DNA of 12,953 bases from CALIKS01 sp964440295 (GTDB taxonomy: Archaea; Thermoproteota; Nitrososphaeria_A; Caldarchaeales; Calditenuaceae): contig CAYTRT010000031.1 in the NCBI GenBank assembly GCA_964440295.1, positions 1-12,953 on the forward strand, in the 5' to 3' direction. The notes beneath the pieces are model-generated. The model worked only from the letters and a program-made list of their open reading frames with translations. It did no database searches and was not told the DNA's origin. Positions 1 through 6,320 of the stretch are shown here, in pieces (the first letter of the stretch is position 1; each line of letters starts with the position of its first letter). A program made the position numbers and the translations under genes.

Positions 1-16
1 AGGATCTTCCAGTCAT
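1..16 (-). CDS. Possible start of the gene downstream of smc (scpA position), cut by window edge
   Basis: On the minus strand the smc stop codon TGA shares its last base with an ATG (TGATG), followed by four more open codons (M-T-G-R-S) before the window ends. This arrangement is typical of translational coupling. In many archaea smc is followed by scpA, the kleisin partner of SMC, so scpA is the natural guess. That is inference from neighbourhood only, because five residues cannot identify a protein. Confidence 0.3.
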
Positions 17-3000
17 CAATTGCTATGGCCTTGCCCCTCACTTGTCTTCTCACCTATCTTAGTGACTACTATTCTTGACTCGCCTGACTGATTATAGACC
101 CCGACGAGCAGATCCGCGCGCTCAGCCATAACGTCTTTGAGCGATATAGCTATGATCTGGGTCTTGCTCGACATCTCGCTGAAGAGCTCAGACAGGTTCC
201 TAGTATATGAAGCATCCATATGCGCGTCCACCTCGTCGAATATCAGGAAGTCGGCAGGCGTCATTCCCTGAAACGACATGAGGAGCGCCACTGCAGCCAC
301 AGATTTTTCACCACCACTCACGCTTCTAGAGGAGCGCGGCGACTTACCCACGAACTTGACGATCATCTCGACCCCGGACTCGTTTGGCTTTTCTGGGTCG
401 CTCAGCTCTAGCCATGCCTCCCCGCCTGTCAGCCTGTTAAAGAAGTATCCAAAGCCCTCGGATATCTTCTTCATGGTAGATAGGAATAATTCCTGCTTCT
501 CAGAGTCTATCATCTCTATGACTCTTAGTATTTCTCTCCTCTCCTTCTCGAGCTCAGCTATTCTGAGCGATCTGCTCTTGTAGTTTTCAACTAGCTGTAC
601 GTACTGCATCACAGCTAGCTGGTTCACAGGCCCCATGCTGTTAATCTCCGACTCAAGCATCAAGTAGACCTCCTCCTTAACATCGGGGTCCAAGGAGGTT
701 AAGTCGCCCTCAACCTGTACTGAGATCTCTCTAAGCTTCTCCTCGAGCGTGTTTCTACGCATCGTGAGCTCCATCTTTGAGAGCCTGACTCCCTGATGCT
801 GATTATCAAGCTCGCCAAGACGGGCTCGAAGGCTCTCAATCCTACTATTAGTCTCGTCGAGCTGGGATCTGACGGAGGCTACTTGCTGCTTCAGCCCGAC
901 CAACAGCCCTGAATGCGACTTAATTTCCTCTAGTAGTTTAATCTGCTTATCGAGTTCTTCTCGGAATTTCTCGGCGTATCTCCTCAGGCTATTCTTATAC
1001 TCACGTCCTGCCTCCTCCAGCCTATTCCTCCTCTCGGCAAATTCCTTGACCGAATATTCAAGCGACTGAATCTCGGACGTGAGCTCATCTATTCTCTGCT
1101 TAATTGTCTTTACCTCAGATATTAGCTCAGACCTCGAGGCCGCTGAGCTGCTTAAAGACTTGTCCAACGCCTCGAGCTGATCGATGAAGATTGATCTCTG
1201 CGAGGCATCCACTTGTTCTTCCCTAGGCAGAGAGCTGGAGAGTACTTCGACCTCTCTTCTGATGTCCTCCGTCTCTTTGCTGGTTCTGTCGATCTCTATC
1301 TCTATCTGTTTGACCAGGTTTTCCAGCTTCTCCTTCTCTTCACGAAGCGTAGAGAGAGTCTTTTCAGTGATTTTACACTTCTCTAATAGCAAATTTATGT
1401 CGGTCTCCGTCCTTATCTTCTCCGACCTAAGGTTGTCTATCTCTCTTTCTAAATTCTTGGTCCTCGCTTCTCGTTCCCTTATCTCAGTCTTGAGGGCATC
1501 TTCTATCTTTATCAAGTCGTTGATCGCCTCTATTGTCCTCTGGATGCTGCCTACCATTCCCAGCGATGCTAGATATCCATTTCCATCCCAGTAGGCTCCG
1601 CCGACGCTTATCGCTGGTTCTCCCCCTCTAAACCCTTCGTGATCCAAGATCAACCTTGCACCATTCATCGCTATGTGAAGCGCCTTCACGGCCTCGATGC
1701 AATTGGTCTCAGCCATGCATGCGAGGCACCCCTCTCCTGGGCACTCGTAGGGCTCCTCAATGCTTATGACCGACAATTCGACTCCCTTCTCGGCGGCGGC
1801 CATCGCTAGAGCCGCAGCGACAGAGCTGTGCTTCACGACGAGTGAATCGAGTCTATCTCTAAGAGCCAGTGCGTAGAGAGCCTCTAGGCCAGGAGGCGGT
1901 CTAAAAAGGTCTGAAAGTAAGCCTACAACTTCTTCACCCATGTTCGACGATATGATACCCGCGACAGCCTTCCTACCACTAGACTCTGGGCTCAGCCTTG
2001 ATTTTCCCTCAACTATGAGCTTCTCTACCTCGGCCAAGAGCCCCTCAAGCCTCTTCAAGTCTAGTTTGAGCGTCTCCAACTCTCTAGAAGCTCCCTCCAG
2101 CCTCGTCTCTATTCTCTCCTTCTCCTCAATGCGTTTACTCAGCGATTCTTGATACTCCCTCAGAGTGTCCTCAAGATTCTTGATTTCCTCGGTAGTCTCT
2201 GAAAGCCTAGTCTTCCTCTCCTGCAACTTCTCGGTCAGGGATGCTAGTCTCCCTCTCTTCGCCTCCAGCTCTCTCTCCCTCTCTAGGATTCTTTGCTTGA
2301 CTTTTTCCTCCTCCCTTCTATGCCTAGCAATCATATCGTCTAGTACTCTGAGCCTCTCTGAGAGCTCACTCCTCTGTCTCTGTAATTTCTGGTACTCGTC
2401 CTCGACTATGGAAACCCTCGCCGAGGTCTCATTCATTCTCTGAGAAAGCTGCGCAAGGATTGTTCTCAGCTCCTCGATGCGTAGCAGACCGTTGTGCTCC
2501 CGCGTCTGCAGCTCTAGAATCTGTCTACGTGTGCTTGATACTCTTGTCCCCTCAGCTCTTATCGATGACTTTATCCTTTCAAGCTCGGCCCTGCTGGACT
2601 CCATCTTAGCGTTCAGCTCCCTTCCCTTATTCTCAGCCTCAGCGAGACTTGCCTCAAGCATGGAGAGCTGCTCAAGTAGCATTGTCCTATGCGTGGTAAG
2701 TCGGCTCAACTCGTTCTCGAGCTCCGCCTTGAGGCTCAGGATTCTCTCCTCCTCACTCACGAGCCTGCCCATCTCTGAGTCTAGCTCAGCGATGCTCTTC
2801 ATCAGCTTCTCCCTCCGCAGTGATAGGAGCTCCCTTTCTAGGATGCTTCTCCGGACGAGCTGCGTCTTCTCAAGCTCAAGCTGCCTAACGCGCTGCTTAA
2901 CCTCCGAAGTGCTAGCCCTAGCGACGGCAATGTTCCTCTCGGCCTGATCCAGCTGTTCTAGGGCCTCTGCCTTCCTCCTATCGTACTCAGCGGTCCCCGC

Positions 3001-3492
3001 AATCTCGTCAATCAGCTTTCTAAGATCCTCTGGGCTTGTCTCAGCTATTCCTAGGACGGCTCCCTGAGAGATTATGTTGTATCCGGAGGGCTTAATGTTT
3101 GCGGCTGAGAGAATCGTCAGCAGCTCCATCCTAGATACTGATTTGCCATTCACTTGATACACGCTCTCGCCGCTCTGCATCAACCTCCTAGCAACCGTCA
3201 CCTCATCCGCATCTATCGGTATGCCTCTGTCACTATTGTCAAGGACAACCGAGACCCTCGCGTAGGATGGCCTAGAACCGTTTGACTCGTAGATAAGCTC
3301 GGATAGCCTAGAGACCCTGAGGGCGTGGGGGCTCAGCTCTCCTAGCGCAAACTTCACAGCATCTATGACGTTGCTCTTCCCCCCACCATTCGGACCGGTG
3401 ATGACCGTGAAGCCCCTAGGAATCTCTACTACGTTCCTCCTAGGGCCGAAGGATTTGAAGCCATAAATAGTGATCTTCTTGATGTAGACCAT
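16..3492 (-). CDS. smc: Chromosome segregation/condensation ATPase SMC
   Basis: SMC forms V-shaped dimers that load on DNA and organise and segregate the chromosome. With the chosen start the protein has 1158 residues, normal for the family. Visible parts are an N-terminal ATPase head with Walker A GPNGGGKS at 33-40, a long charged coiled coil (about 170-500), a hinge at about 509-648, a returning coiled coil, and the C-terminal head with signature VSGGEK (about 1058-1063) and Walker B FLIFDEVDAHMD (1082-1093). The frame is open 25 codons further upstream, but the family start is M-V-Y-I-K-K, and a TATA-like box lies inside the upstream extension, so the ATG at 3492 is preferred. The hinge is unusually short and carries Cys at 584, 589, 592 and 598. 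The gene is divergent from secE. Its stop overlaps another ATG, suggesting an smc-led operon. Identity is certain; the exact start is likely. Confidence 0.96.
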   Translation of the reverse strand: MVYIKKITIYGFKSFGPRRNVVEIPRGFTVITGPNGGGKSNVIDAVKFALGELSPHALRVSRLSELIYESNGSRPSYARVSVVLDNSDRGIPIDADEVTVARRLMQSGESVYQVNGKSVSRMELLTILSAANIKPSGYNIISQGAVLGIAETSPEDLRKLIDEIAGTAEYDRRKAEALEQLDQAERNIAVARASTSEVKQRVRQLELEKTQLVRRSILERELLSLRREKLMKSIAELDSEMGRLVSEEERILSLKAELENELSRLTTHRTMLLEQLSMLEASLAEAENKGRELNAKMESSRAELERIKSSIRAEGTRVSSTRRQILELQTREHNGLLRIEELRTILAQLSQRMNETSARVSIVEDEYQKLQRQRSELSERLRVLDDMIARHRREEEKVKQRILERERELEAKRGRLASLTEKLQERKTRLSETTEEIKNLEDTLREYQESLSKRIEEKERIETRLEGASRELETLKLDLKRLEGLLAEVEKLIVEGKSRLSPESSGRKAVAGIISSNMGEEVVGLLSDLFRPPPGLEALYALALRDRLDSLVVKHSSVAAALAMAAAEKGVELSVISIEEPYECPGEGCLACMAETNCIEAVKALHIAMNGARLILDHEGFRGGEPAISVGGAYWDGNGYLASLGMVGSIQRTIEAINDLIKIEDALKTEIREREARTKNLEREIDNLRSEKIRTETDINLLLEKCKITEKTLSTLREEKEKLENLVKQIEIEIDRTSKETEDIRREVEVLSSSLPREEQVDASQRSIFIDQLEALDKSLSSSAASRSELISEVKTIKQRIDELTSEIQSLEYSVKEFAERRNRLEEAGREYKNSLRRYAEKFREELDKQIKLLEEIKSHSGLLVGLKQQVASVRSQLDETNSRIESLRARLGELDNQHQGVRLSKMELTMRRNTLEEKLREISVQVEGDLTSLDPDVKEEVYLMLESEINSMGPVNQLAVMQYVQLVENYKSRSLRIAELEKERREILRVIEMIDSEKQELFLSTMKKISEGFGYFFNRLTGGEAWLELSDPEKPNESGVEMIVKFVGKSPRSSRSVSGGEKSVAAVALLMSFQGMTPADFLIFDEVDAHMDASYTRNLSELFSEMSSKTQIIAISLKDVMAERADLLVGVYNQSGESRIVVTKIGEKTSEGQGHSN

Positions 3493-3524
3493 CCCTGAGC
3501 TATCCTCTTCTAAGACTGCTGGAG

Positions 3525-3534
3525 AATATTTATA
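3525..3534 (-). promoter_or_regulatory. TATA box of smc
   Basis: The minus strand reads TATAAATATT here, a near-ideal archaeal TATA box. Transcription would begin about 25 bp downstream, near 3504, giving a leader of about 12 nt before the ATG at 3492. It lies inside the longest open frame and therefore argues against the upstream ATG at 3567. Confidence 0.6.
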
Positions 3535-3583
3535 CGTGAGTGGCTGATGCAAGGGCAATATCATCATAAACCTTTTTGCGTTT

Positions 3584-3607
3584 TACATTCATGTATACAT
3601 TGTACAT
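3584..3607. promoter_or_regulatory. Palindrome cluster, possible operator
   Basis: The segment contains the perfect 10-bp palindrome ATGTATACAT (3591-3600), TACAT at 3584, 3596 and 3603, and the palindrome TGTACA at 3601-3606. It sits about 50 bp upstream of the smc TATA box. Such dyads are typical of helix-turn-helix regulator sites, but AT-rich intergenic DNA makes short palindromes by chance, so the role is a guess. Confidence 0.3.
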
Positions 3608-3746
3608 AGGACAAATTAGATCAATTCCGATGATGAGTCACTTAAGCCTATTTACGATTTATTGTAAGACACCCCTCAACTCCTGATAATATGGCGATGT
3701 ATTTTATGGCTACTACGCCCGTCTATCCAACGAATAGACTAGTAGG

Positions 3747-3755
3747 AATATATAT
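3747..3755 (+). promoter_or_regulatory. TATA box of the secE-spt5 operon
   Basis: AATATATAT is centred about 31 bp upstream of the secE ATG, so transcripts would start near 3776 with a very short leader. A weaker alternative is the TATTTTATG stretch near 3700, which would give a leader of about 50 nt. Confidence 0.45.
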
Positions 3756-3781
3756 GAGGATGGTCCAGATAAGTGTTAGGG

Positions 3782-3952
3782 ATGGGCTTAAAGGAGTTCG
3801 CTAAGTCGGTAGTGACGCTCTTCAAGGTCTCGAGCAAGCCTACTAGAGAGGAGTTCTCACTCCTCGTCAGGGTTGTCATAATAGGGATCGGTCTGATAGG
3901 CGCAATCTCATTCGTCGTCAGGTTCATACTGCTCGCCATCCAAGGTGCATAG
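3782..3952 (+). CDS. secE: Protein translocase subunit SecE (Sec61 gamma)
   Basis: SecE is the small clamp subunit of the SecYE translocon in the cytoplasmic membrane. The 56-residue product begins MGLKEFAKSVVTLFKVSSKP, followed by the T-R-E-E-F amphipathic segment and one hydrophobic transmembrane helix at about residues 28-53. This is the normal length and layout for archaeal SecE. A GTG three codons upstream (3773) is in frame and is preceded directly by a stop; the ATG is preferred because it matches the family start and fits the TATA spacing. The stop codon lies two bases before the ATG of spt5, the conserved archaeal secE-spt5 pairing, so the two are almost certainly cotranscribed and probably translationally coupled. 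Confidence 0.9.
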   Translation: MGLKEFAKSVVTLFKVSSKPTREEFSLLVRVVIIGIGLIGAISFVVRFILLAIQGA

Positions 3953-3954
3953 CG

Positions 3955-4410
3955 ATGAGCACCGAGTCAAAATACAAGATCTTCGGAGTCAGGACAACCG
4001 TCGGACAGGAGAGAAACGTCGTCAGGATGATTACTAACAGGCTGGACGAGAACAGCGAAGACATAGCCTCTGTATTCATCCTACCATCCATCAGGGGATA
4101 CGTCTTCGTAGAGGCCAAAGACAAAGACAGGGTCGTAATGCTGATCCAGGGAATAATGCACATCAAGTCAAAGCCAATAGCAGCGGTACAGCTCGAGGAC
4201 TTGGAGCGCCACATAATCGAGAAGCCAGTTATAGAGACGATCGAGACCGGCACGACCGTCGAAGTGATTGCTGGGCCCCTCAAGGGAGTGACAGGCAGAA
4301 TAGTGAGAGTGGACAAGCTTAAGAAGGAGGTAACGATCGAGCTTATCGAGAGTAGGTACCCACTGCCAATATCCGTACCTGTAAGCTACGTGAGGCCCAT
4401 AACTAAGTAG
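3955..4410 (+). CDS. spt5: Transcription elongation factor Spt5 (NusG)
   Basis: This is archaeal Spt5, which with Spt4 bridges the RNA polymerase clamp and increases processivity. The 151-residue protein has an NGN domain (about 7-85, with the hydrophobic stretch I-R-G-Y-V-F-V-E typical of NGN) and a C-terminal KOW domain (about 97-150, core V-I-A-G-P-L-K-G-V-T-G-R-I). The length is that of a single-KOW archaeal Spt5. It follows secE by two bases and precedes L11 by 63 bases, the conserved order in archaea. Nothing unusual is seen in the protein. Confidence 0.95.
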   Translation: MSTESKYKIFGVRTTVGQERNVVRMITNRLDENSEDIASVFILPSIRGYVFVEAKDKDRVVMLIQGIMHIKSKPIAAVQLEDLERHIIEKPVIETIETGTTVEVIAGPLKGVTGRIVRVDKLKKEVTIELIESRYPLPISVPVSYVRPITK

Positions 4411-4427
4411 CCGCGGTCGTAGGTAGA

Positions 4428-4456
4428 TAGGGTTTTTAAGCACGACGAGAACCCTA
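4428..4456 (+). promoter_or_regulatory. Inverted repeat overlapping the presumed L11 promoter
   Basis: TAGGGTT (4428-4434) and AACCCTA (4450-4456) form a perfect 7-bp inverted repeat with a 15-bp spacer in the short spt5-L11 gap. A TATA-like TTTTTAAG (4433-4440) lies in the first arm and spacer. If transcription starts near 4461 the repeat acts as DNA (an operator). If the message reads through from spt5 it can fold as a hairpin just before the L11 ribosome binding site. Confidence 0.35.
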
Positions 4457-4460
4457 CAGA

Positions 4461-4465
4461 GGAGG
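4461..4465 (+). promoter_or_regulatory. Strong ribosome binding site of L11
   Basis: GGAGG (within GAGGAGG) ends 8 bases before the L11 ATG. It is the clearest Shine-Dalgarno sequence in the window and fixes the L11 start. Confidence 0.7.
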
Positions 4466-4473
4466 CGCGAATA

Positions 4474-4962
4474 ATGCCGGAGAAGAAGTTTAAGTTCCTC
4501 ATCGAGGGTGGAAAAGCCACGGCCGCACCGCCGATCGGTCCCGCCCTCTCACCACTAGGAGTGAATGTGCTCCAGATAATCGAGAAGATCAACGTTGAGA
4601 CAGCAGAGTTCAGAGGTATGAGGGTGCCGATCATGGTGACGGTCAACACCGATACGAAGGAATTCAGCGTCGAGGTTGGGACGCCCACGGTCGCTGCACT
4701 CATCGCCAAGGAGACCGGGATAGAGAAGGGCTCGAAGATGCCTGGAAAAGAGCCGGTAGGGGACATGAGCTTCGACTCGCTGGTAAAGGTCGCTAAACTT
4801 AAGATGCCCTCTCTTAAGGTCAAGTCGCTCAAGGCGGCAGTAAAGACAGTGATAGGCACCTGCATAAGCATGGGAGTAACCATAGAGGGGAAAAACCCAA
4901 AAGAATTCCTCGCCGAGTTAGAGTCAGGAAAGTATGACGACGTCTTAGAGAAGGCTACTTAG
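4474..4962 (+). CDS. rpl11: Large subunit ribosomal protein L11 (uL11)
   Basis: L11 binds the GTPase-associated region of 23S rRNA at the stalk base. The 162-residue product has the N-terminal domain with the proline-rich A-A-P-P-I-G-P-A-L-S motif (about residues 17-26) and the C-terminal RNA-binding domain (about 75-150, with K-M-P-S-L and G-T-C-I-S-M-G-V). Length is normal for archaea. The gene stands in its expected place after spt5, but what follows is not L1 on the same strand: the last 8 bases overlap the end of L1 on the opposite strand. Messages from the secE-spt5-L11 side must therefore stop here or run antisense into L1. Confidence 0.96.
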   Translation: MPEKKFKFLIEGGKATAAPPIGPALSPLGVNVLQIIEKINVETAEFRGMRVPIMVTVNTDTKEFSVEVGTPTVAALIAKETGIEKGSKMPGKEPVGDMSFDSLVKVAKLKMPSLKVKSLKAAVKTVIGTCISMGVTIEGKNPKEFLAELESGKYDDVLEKAT

Positions 4963-4967
4963 CCTTC
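4950..4967. repeat. 18-bp palindrome on the L11/L1 stop codons
   Basis: GAAGGCTA and TAGCCTTC flank a CT spacer and form a perfect 8-bp inverted repeat centred on the two overlapping stop codons. As RNA it would fold as a 7-bp stem with an ACTT loop in either transcript. No T-run follows on either strand, so it is not a classic terminator. Both genes end with Lys-Ala codons AAG GCT, which partly explains the symmetry. Confidence 0.6.
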
Positions 4968-5383
4968 GATATATCTAGCTTGACCGGCTGGCCCATCGTT
5001 GTCTTTATGTAGATAGACTTAACGTTCGCCCATTTCCTCTCAAGCTTCTCGACTACTCGATTAATGACCGTGCTTGCATTCTCGAGCAGGTCTTGTACCT
5101 GCATATCCTCAGTACCTATCATGCACGAGACTTGGGGAATCTTCCTCAGCCTGACAGTGACGCTTCTCTTGAACTTCGCCGCTAGGCTGTCTATGTTTGC
5201 TCCGGGAGGAATGGGAACCGGCGACTTGCCGAGAGACCCCAGAGCAGCTCCTAGGGCTCTAGCCGCCGTGGGCATGAGCGATGCCTCGACCAAGAAGTAG
5301 TCGTACTCTCTGGCCAGCTTCTTTGCTGCTTTCTTGTTTCCGACCAAAGCCTCGATCTCAGGCTTCTCGAATACTTTATCCAC
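4955..5383 (-). CDS. rpl1: Large subunit ribosomal protein L1 (uL1), C-terminal part, 5' end in gap
   Basis: L1 forms the mobile stalk at the tRNA exit side of the ribosome and in archaea and bacteria can repress its own operon by binding mRNA. The visible 142 residues include the middle domain (L-V-E-A-S-L-M-P-T-A, then G-K-S-P-V-P-I-P-P-G) and the C-terminal part of domain I (V-S-C-M-I-G-T-E-D-M-Q, then the T-T-M-G-Q-P-V-K-L-D end). About 75 N-terminal residues are expected from family length, so about 225 bases must lie in the 100-N gap, which must therefore be longer than drawn. The gene is inverted relative to L11 and L10, unlike the usual operon, and this junction with L11 is gap-free. 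It probably has its own promoter inside the gap. Confidence 0.92.
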   Translation of the reverse strand: MDKVFEKPEIEALVGNKKAAKKLAREYDYFLVEASLMPTAARALGAALGSLGKSPVPIPPGANIDSLAAKFKRSVTVRLRKIPQVSCMIGTEDMQVQDLLENASTVINRVVEKLERKWANVKSIYIKTTMGQPVKLDISKAK

Positions 5384-5483
5384 NNNNNNNNNNNNNNNNN
5401 NNNNNNNNNNNNNNNNNNNNNNNNNNNNNNNNNNNNNNNNNNNNNNNNNNNNNNNNNNNNNNNNNNNNNNNNNNNNNNNNNNN
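5384..5483. other. Scaffold gap (100 N)
   Basis: Exactly 100 undetermined bases lie between L1 and L10. The length is a placeholder: the missing L1 start alone needs about 225 bases, plus the divergent promoters expected between L1 and L10 and possibly a few L10 codons. Confidence 0.95.
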
Positions 5484-5486
5484 AAG

Positions 5487-6320
5487 ATGCGGGATATAAA
5501 GAGAAGAAAGGTCGAGGAGCTTGAACAGCTCTTCCGGACAAATAAAGTGATCGGGATACTTGACCTCACTAGGACGAAGGCAGATCTCCTACACGAGTTC
5601 AGGAAGAGAATAAGTGGAAAGGCAGTCATAAAGGTCTCTAAGAAGACCCTAGCCGCGATCGCCGCCGAGAGGGCTGGCAGAACTGCTGCCAAGCAGTTCA
5701 TAGACTCGCTGAAGAATCCAATTGGCCTCATATTCACTGATATGAACCCATTCCTACTCTACATCGAGCTCGAGAAGAACAGGATACTCTCATACGCAAA
5801 GCCCAACGAGAAGGTCGACATAGACGTCGTCATTCCAGAGATGAACACTGGGCTCACCCCTGGGCCAATACTGTCAGAGTTCGGCAAAATGAAGATACCT
5901 ACAAAGATAGTCGACGGAATGATCTGGATAGCAAAAGAGACAGTCGCGGCAAAGAAGGGCGACACAATCTCGCCCCAACTCGCGGGGCTCCTAGTAAAGC
6001 TCGACATAAAGTCGGTTTACAGAAGCCTGACAATACTTGGCGCCATCGATGGGGAGACAGTGATACCGGCCGAGTCTCTTAAGATCGACGTAGAAAAGAC
6101 TAAAGAGGAGCTGCTGAGGGCGCGCCAGATGGCAATGGGCCTAGCAGTGGCAGTAGCCTATCCTGCGTTAGAGGTTGTACAGTTGATAATTGCTAAGGCG
6201 GTTAGAGAGGCTCTCTCACTAGCGGTGGAGACTTCTTACCCGACGCCTGAGGCCCTGCCAAGCATACTTGCAAAGGCAGAACGGCAGGCAAAGACTCTGG
6301 AAAAACTCACGTCGTCCTAG
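5487..6320 (+). CDS. rpl10: Large subunit ribosomal protein L10 (P0/uL10), without acidic tail
   Basis: P0 anchors the L12 dimers on 23S rRNA and forms the stalk base. From the first ATG after the gap the product has 277 residues. The rRNA-binding domain starts at R-K-V-E-E-L-E-Q-L-F and includes K-A-V-I-K-V-S-K-K-T-L (about residues 50-60). An insertion domain (about 105-185) and the spine helices that bind L12 (about 205-270, with the repeated S/A-Y-P-T/A pattern) follow. The protein ends at K-L-T-S-S without the charged linker and G-L-x-x-L-F-G end found in most archaeal P0. Its last 14 bases overlap alaS on the other strand. Archaeal P0 often has a few more residues before the K-V-E-E-L segment, so the true start may lie in the gap. 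Confidence 0.93.
   Translation: MRDIKRRKVEELEQLFRTNKVIGILDLTRTKADLLHEFRKRISGKAVIKVSKKTLAAIAAERAGRTAAKQFIDSLKNPIGLIFTDMNPFLLYIELEKNRILSYAKPNEKVDIDVVIPEMNTGLTPGPILSEFGKMKIPTKIVDGMIWIAKETVAAKKGDTISPQLAGLLVKLDIKSVYRSLTILGAIDGETVIPAESLKIDVEKTKEELLRARQMAMGLAVAVAYPALEVVQLIIAKAVREALSLAVETSYPTPEALPSILAKAERQAKTLEKLTSS

Larger units (their letters stand above)
3493..3781. other. Intergenic region between smc and secE
   Basis: This 289-bp stretch separates two divergent genes. It holds the presumed smc TATA box (3525-3534), a TACAT/ATGTA palindrome cluster (3584-3607), a weak C/D-box-like pattern (3630-3686) and the presumed secE TATA box (3747-3755). Open frames inside it are short (18 and 36 codons), resemble nothing I know, and one runs into secE out of frame, so no protein gene is called. 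Confidence 0.6.

Noticed and set aside
220..2947. Several Ser/Leu-rich open frames on the plus strand
   Set aside because: They are antisense shadows of the Glu/Lys/Arg-rich SMC coiled coil and have no start signals or recognisable domains.
3493..3567. Upstream 25-codon extension of SMC starting at ATG 3567
   Set aside because: It carries a TATA box (3525-3534), has no match to SMC N-termini, and the family start M-V-Y-I-K-K lies at 3492.
3691..3801. 36-codon ORF before secE
   Set aside because: It overlaps secE out of frame, contains the presumed TATA box and resembles no known small protein.
4955..5483. L1 inversion as a pure scaffolding error
   Set aside because: The L11 and L1 3' ends are contiguous without N; a chimeric contig would have to break exactly at both stop codons, which is unlikely though not excluded.
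5334..5486. Extension of the L10 frame through the N-run into the L1 region
   Set aside because: That part is antisense to L1 and is joined only through undetermined bases.
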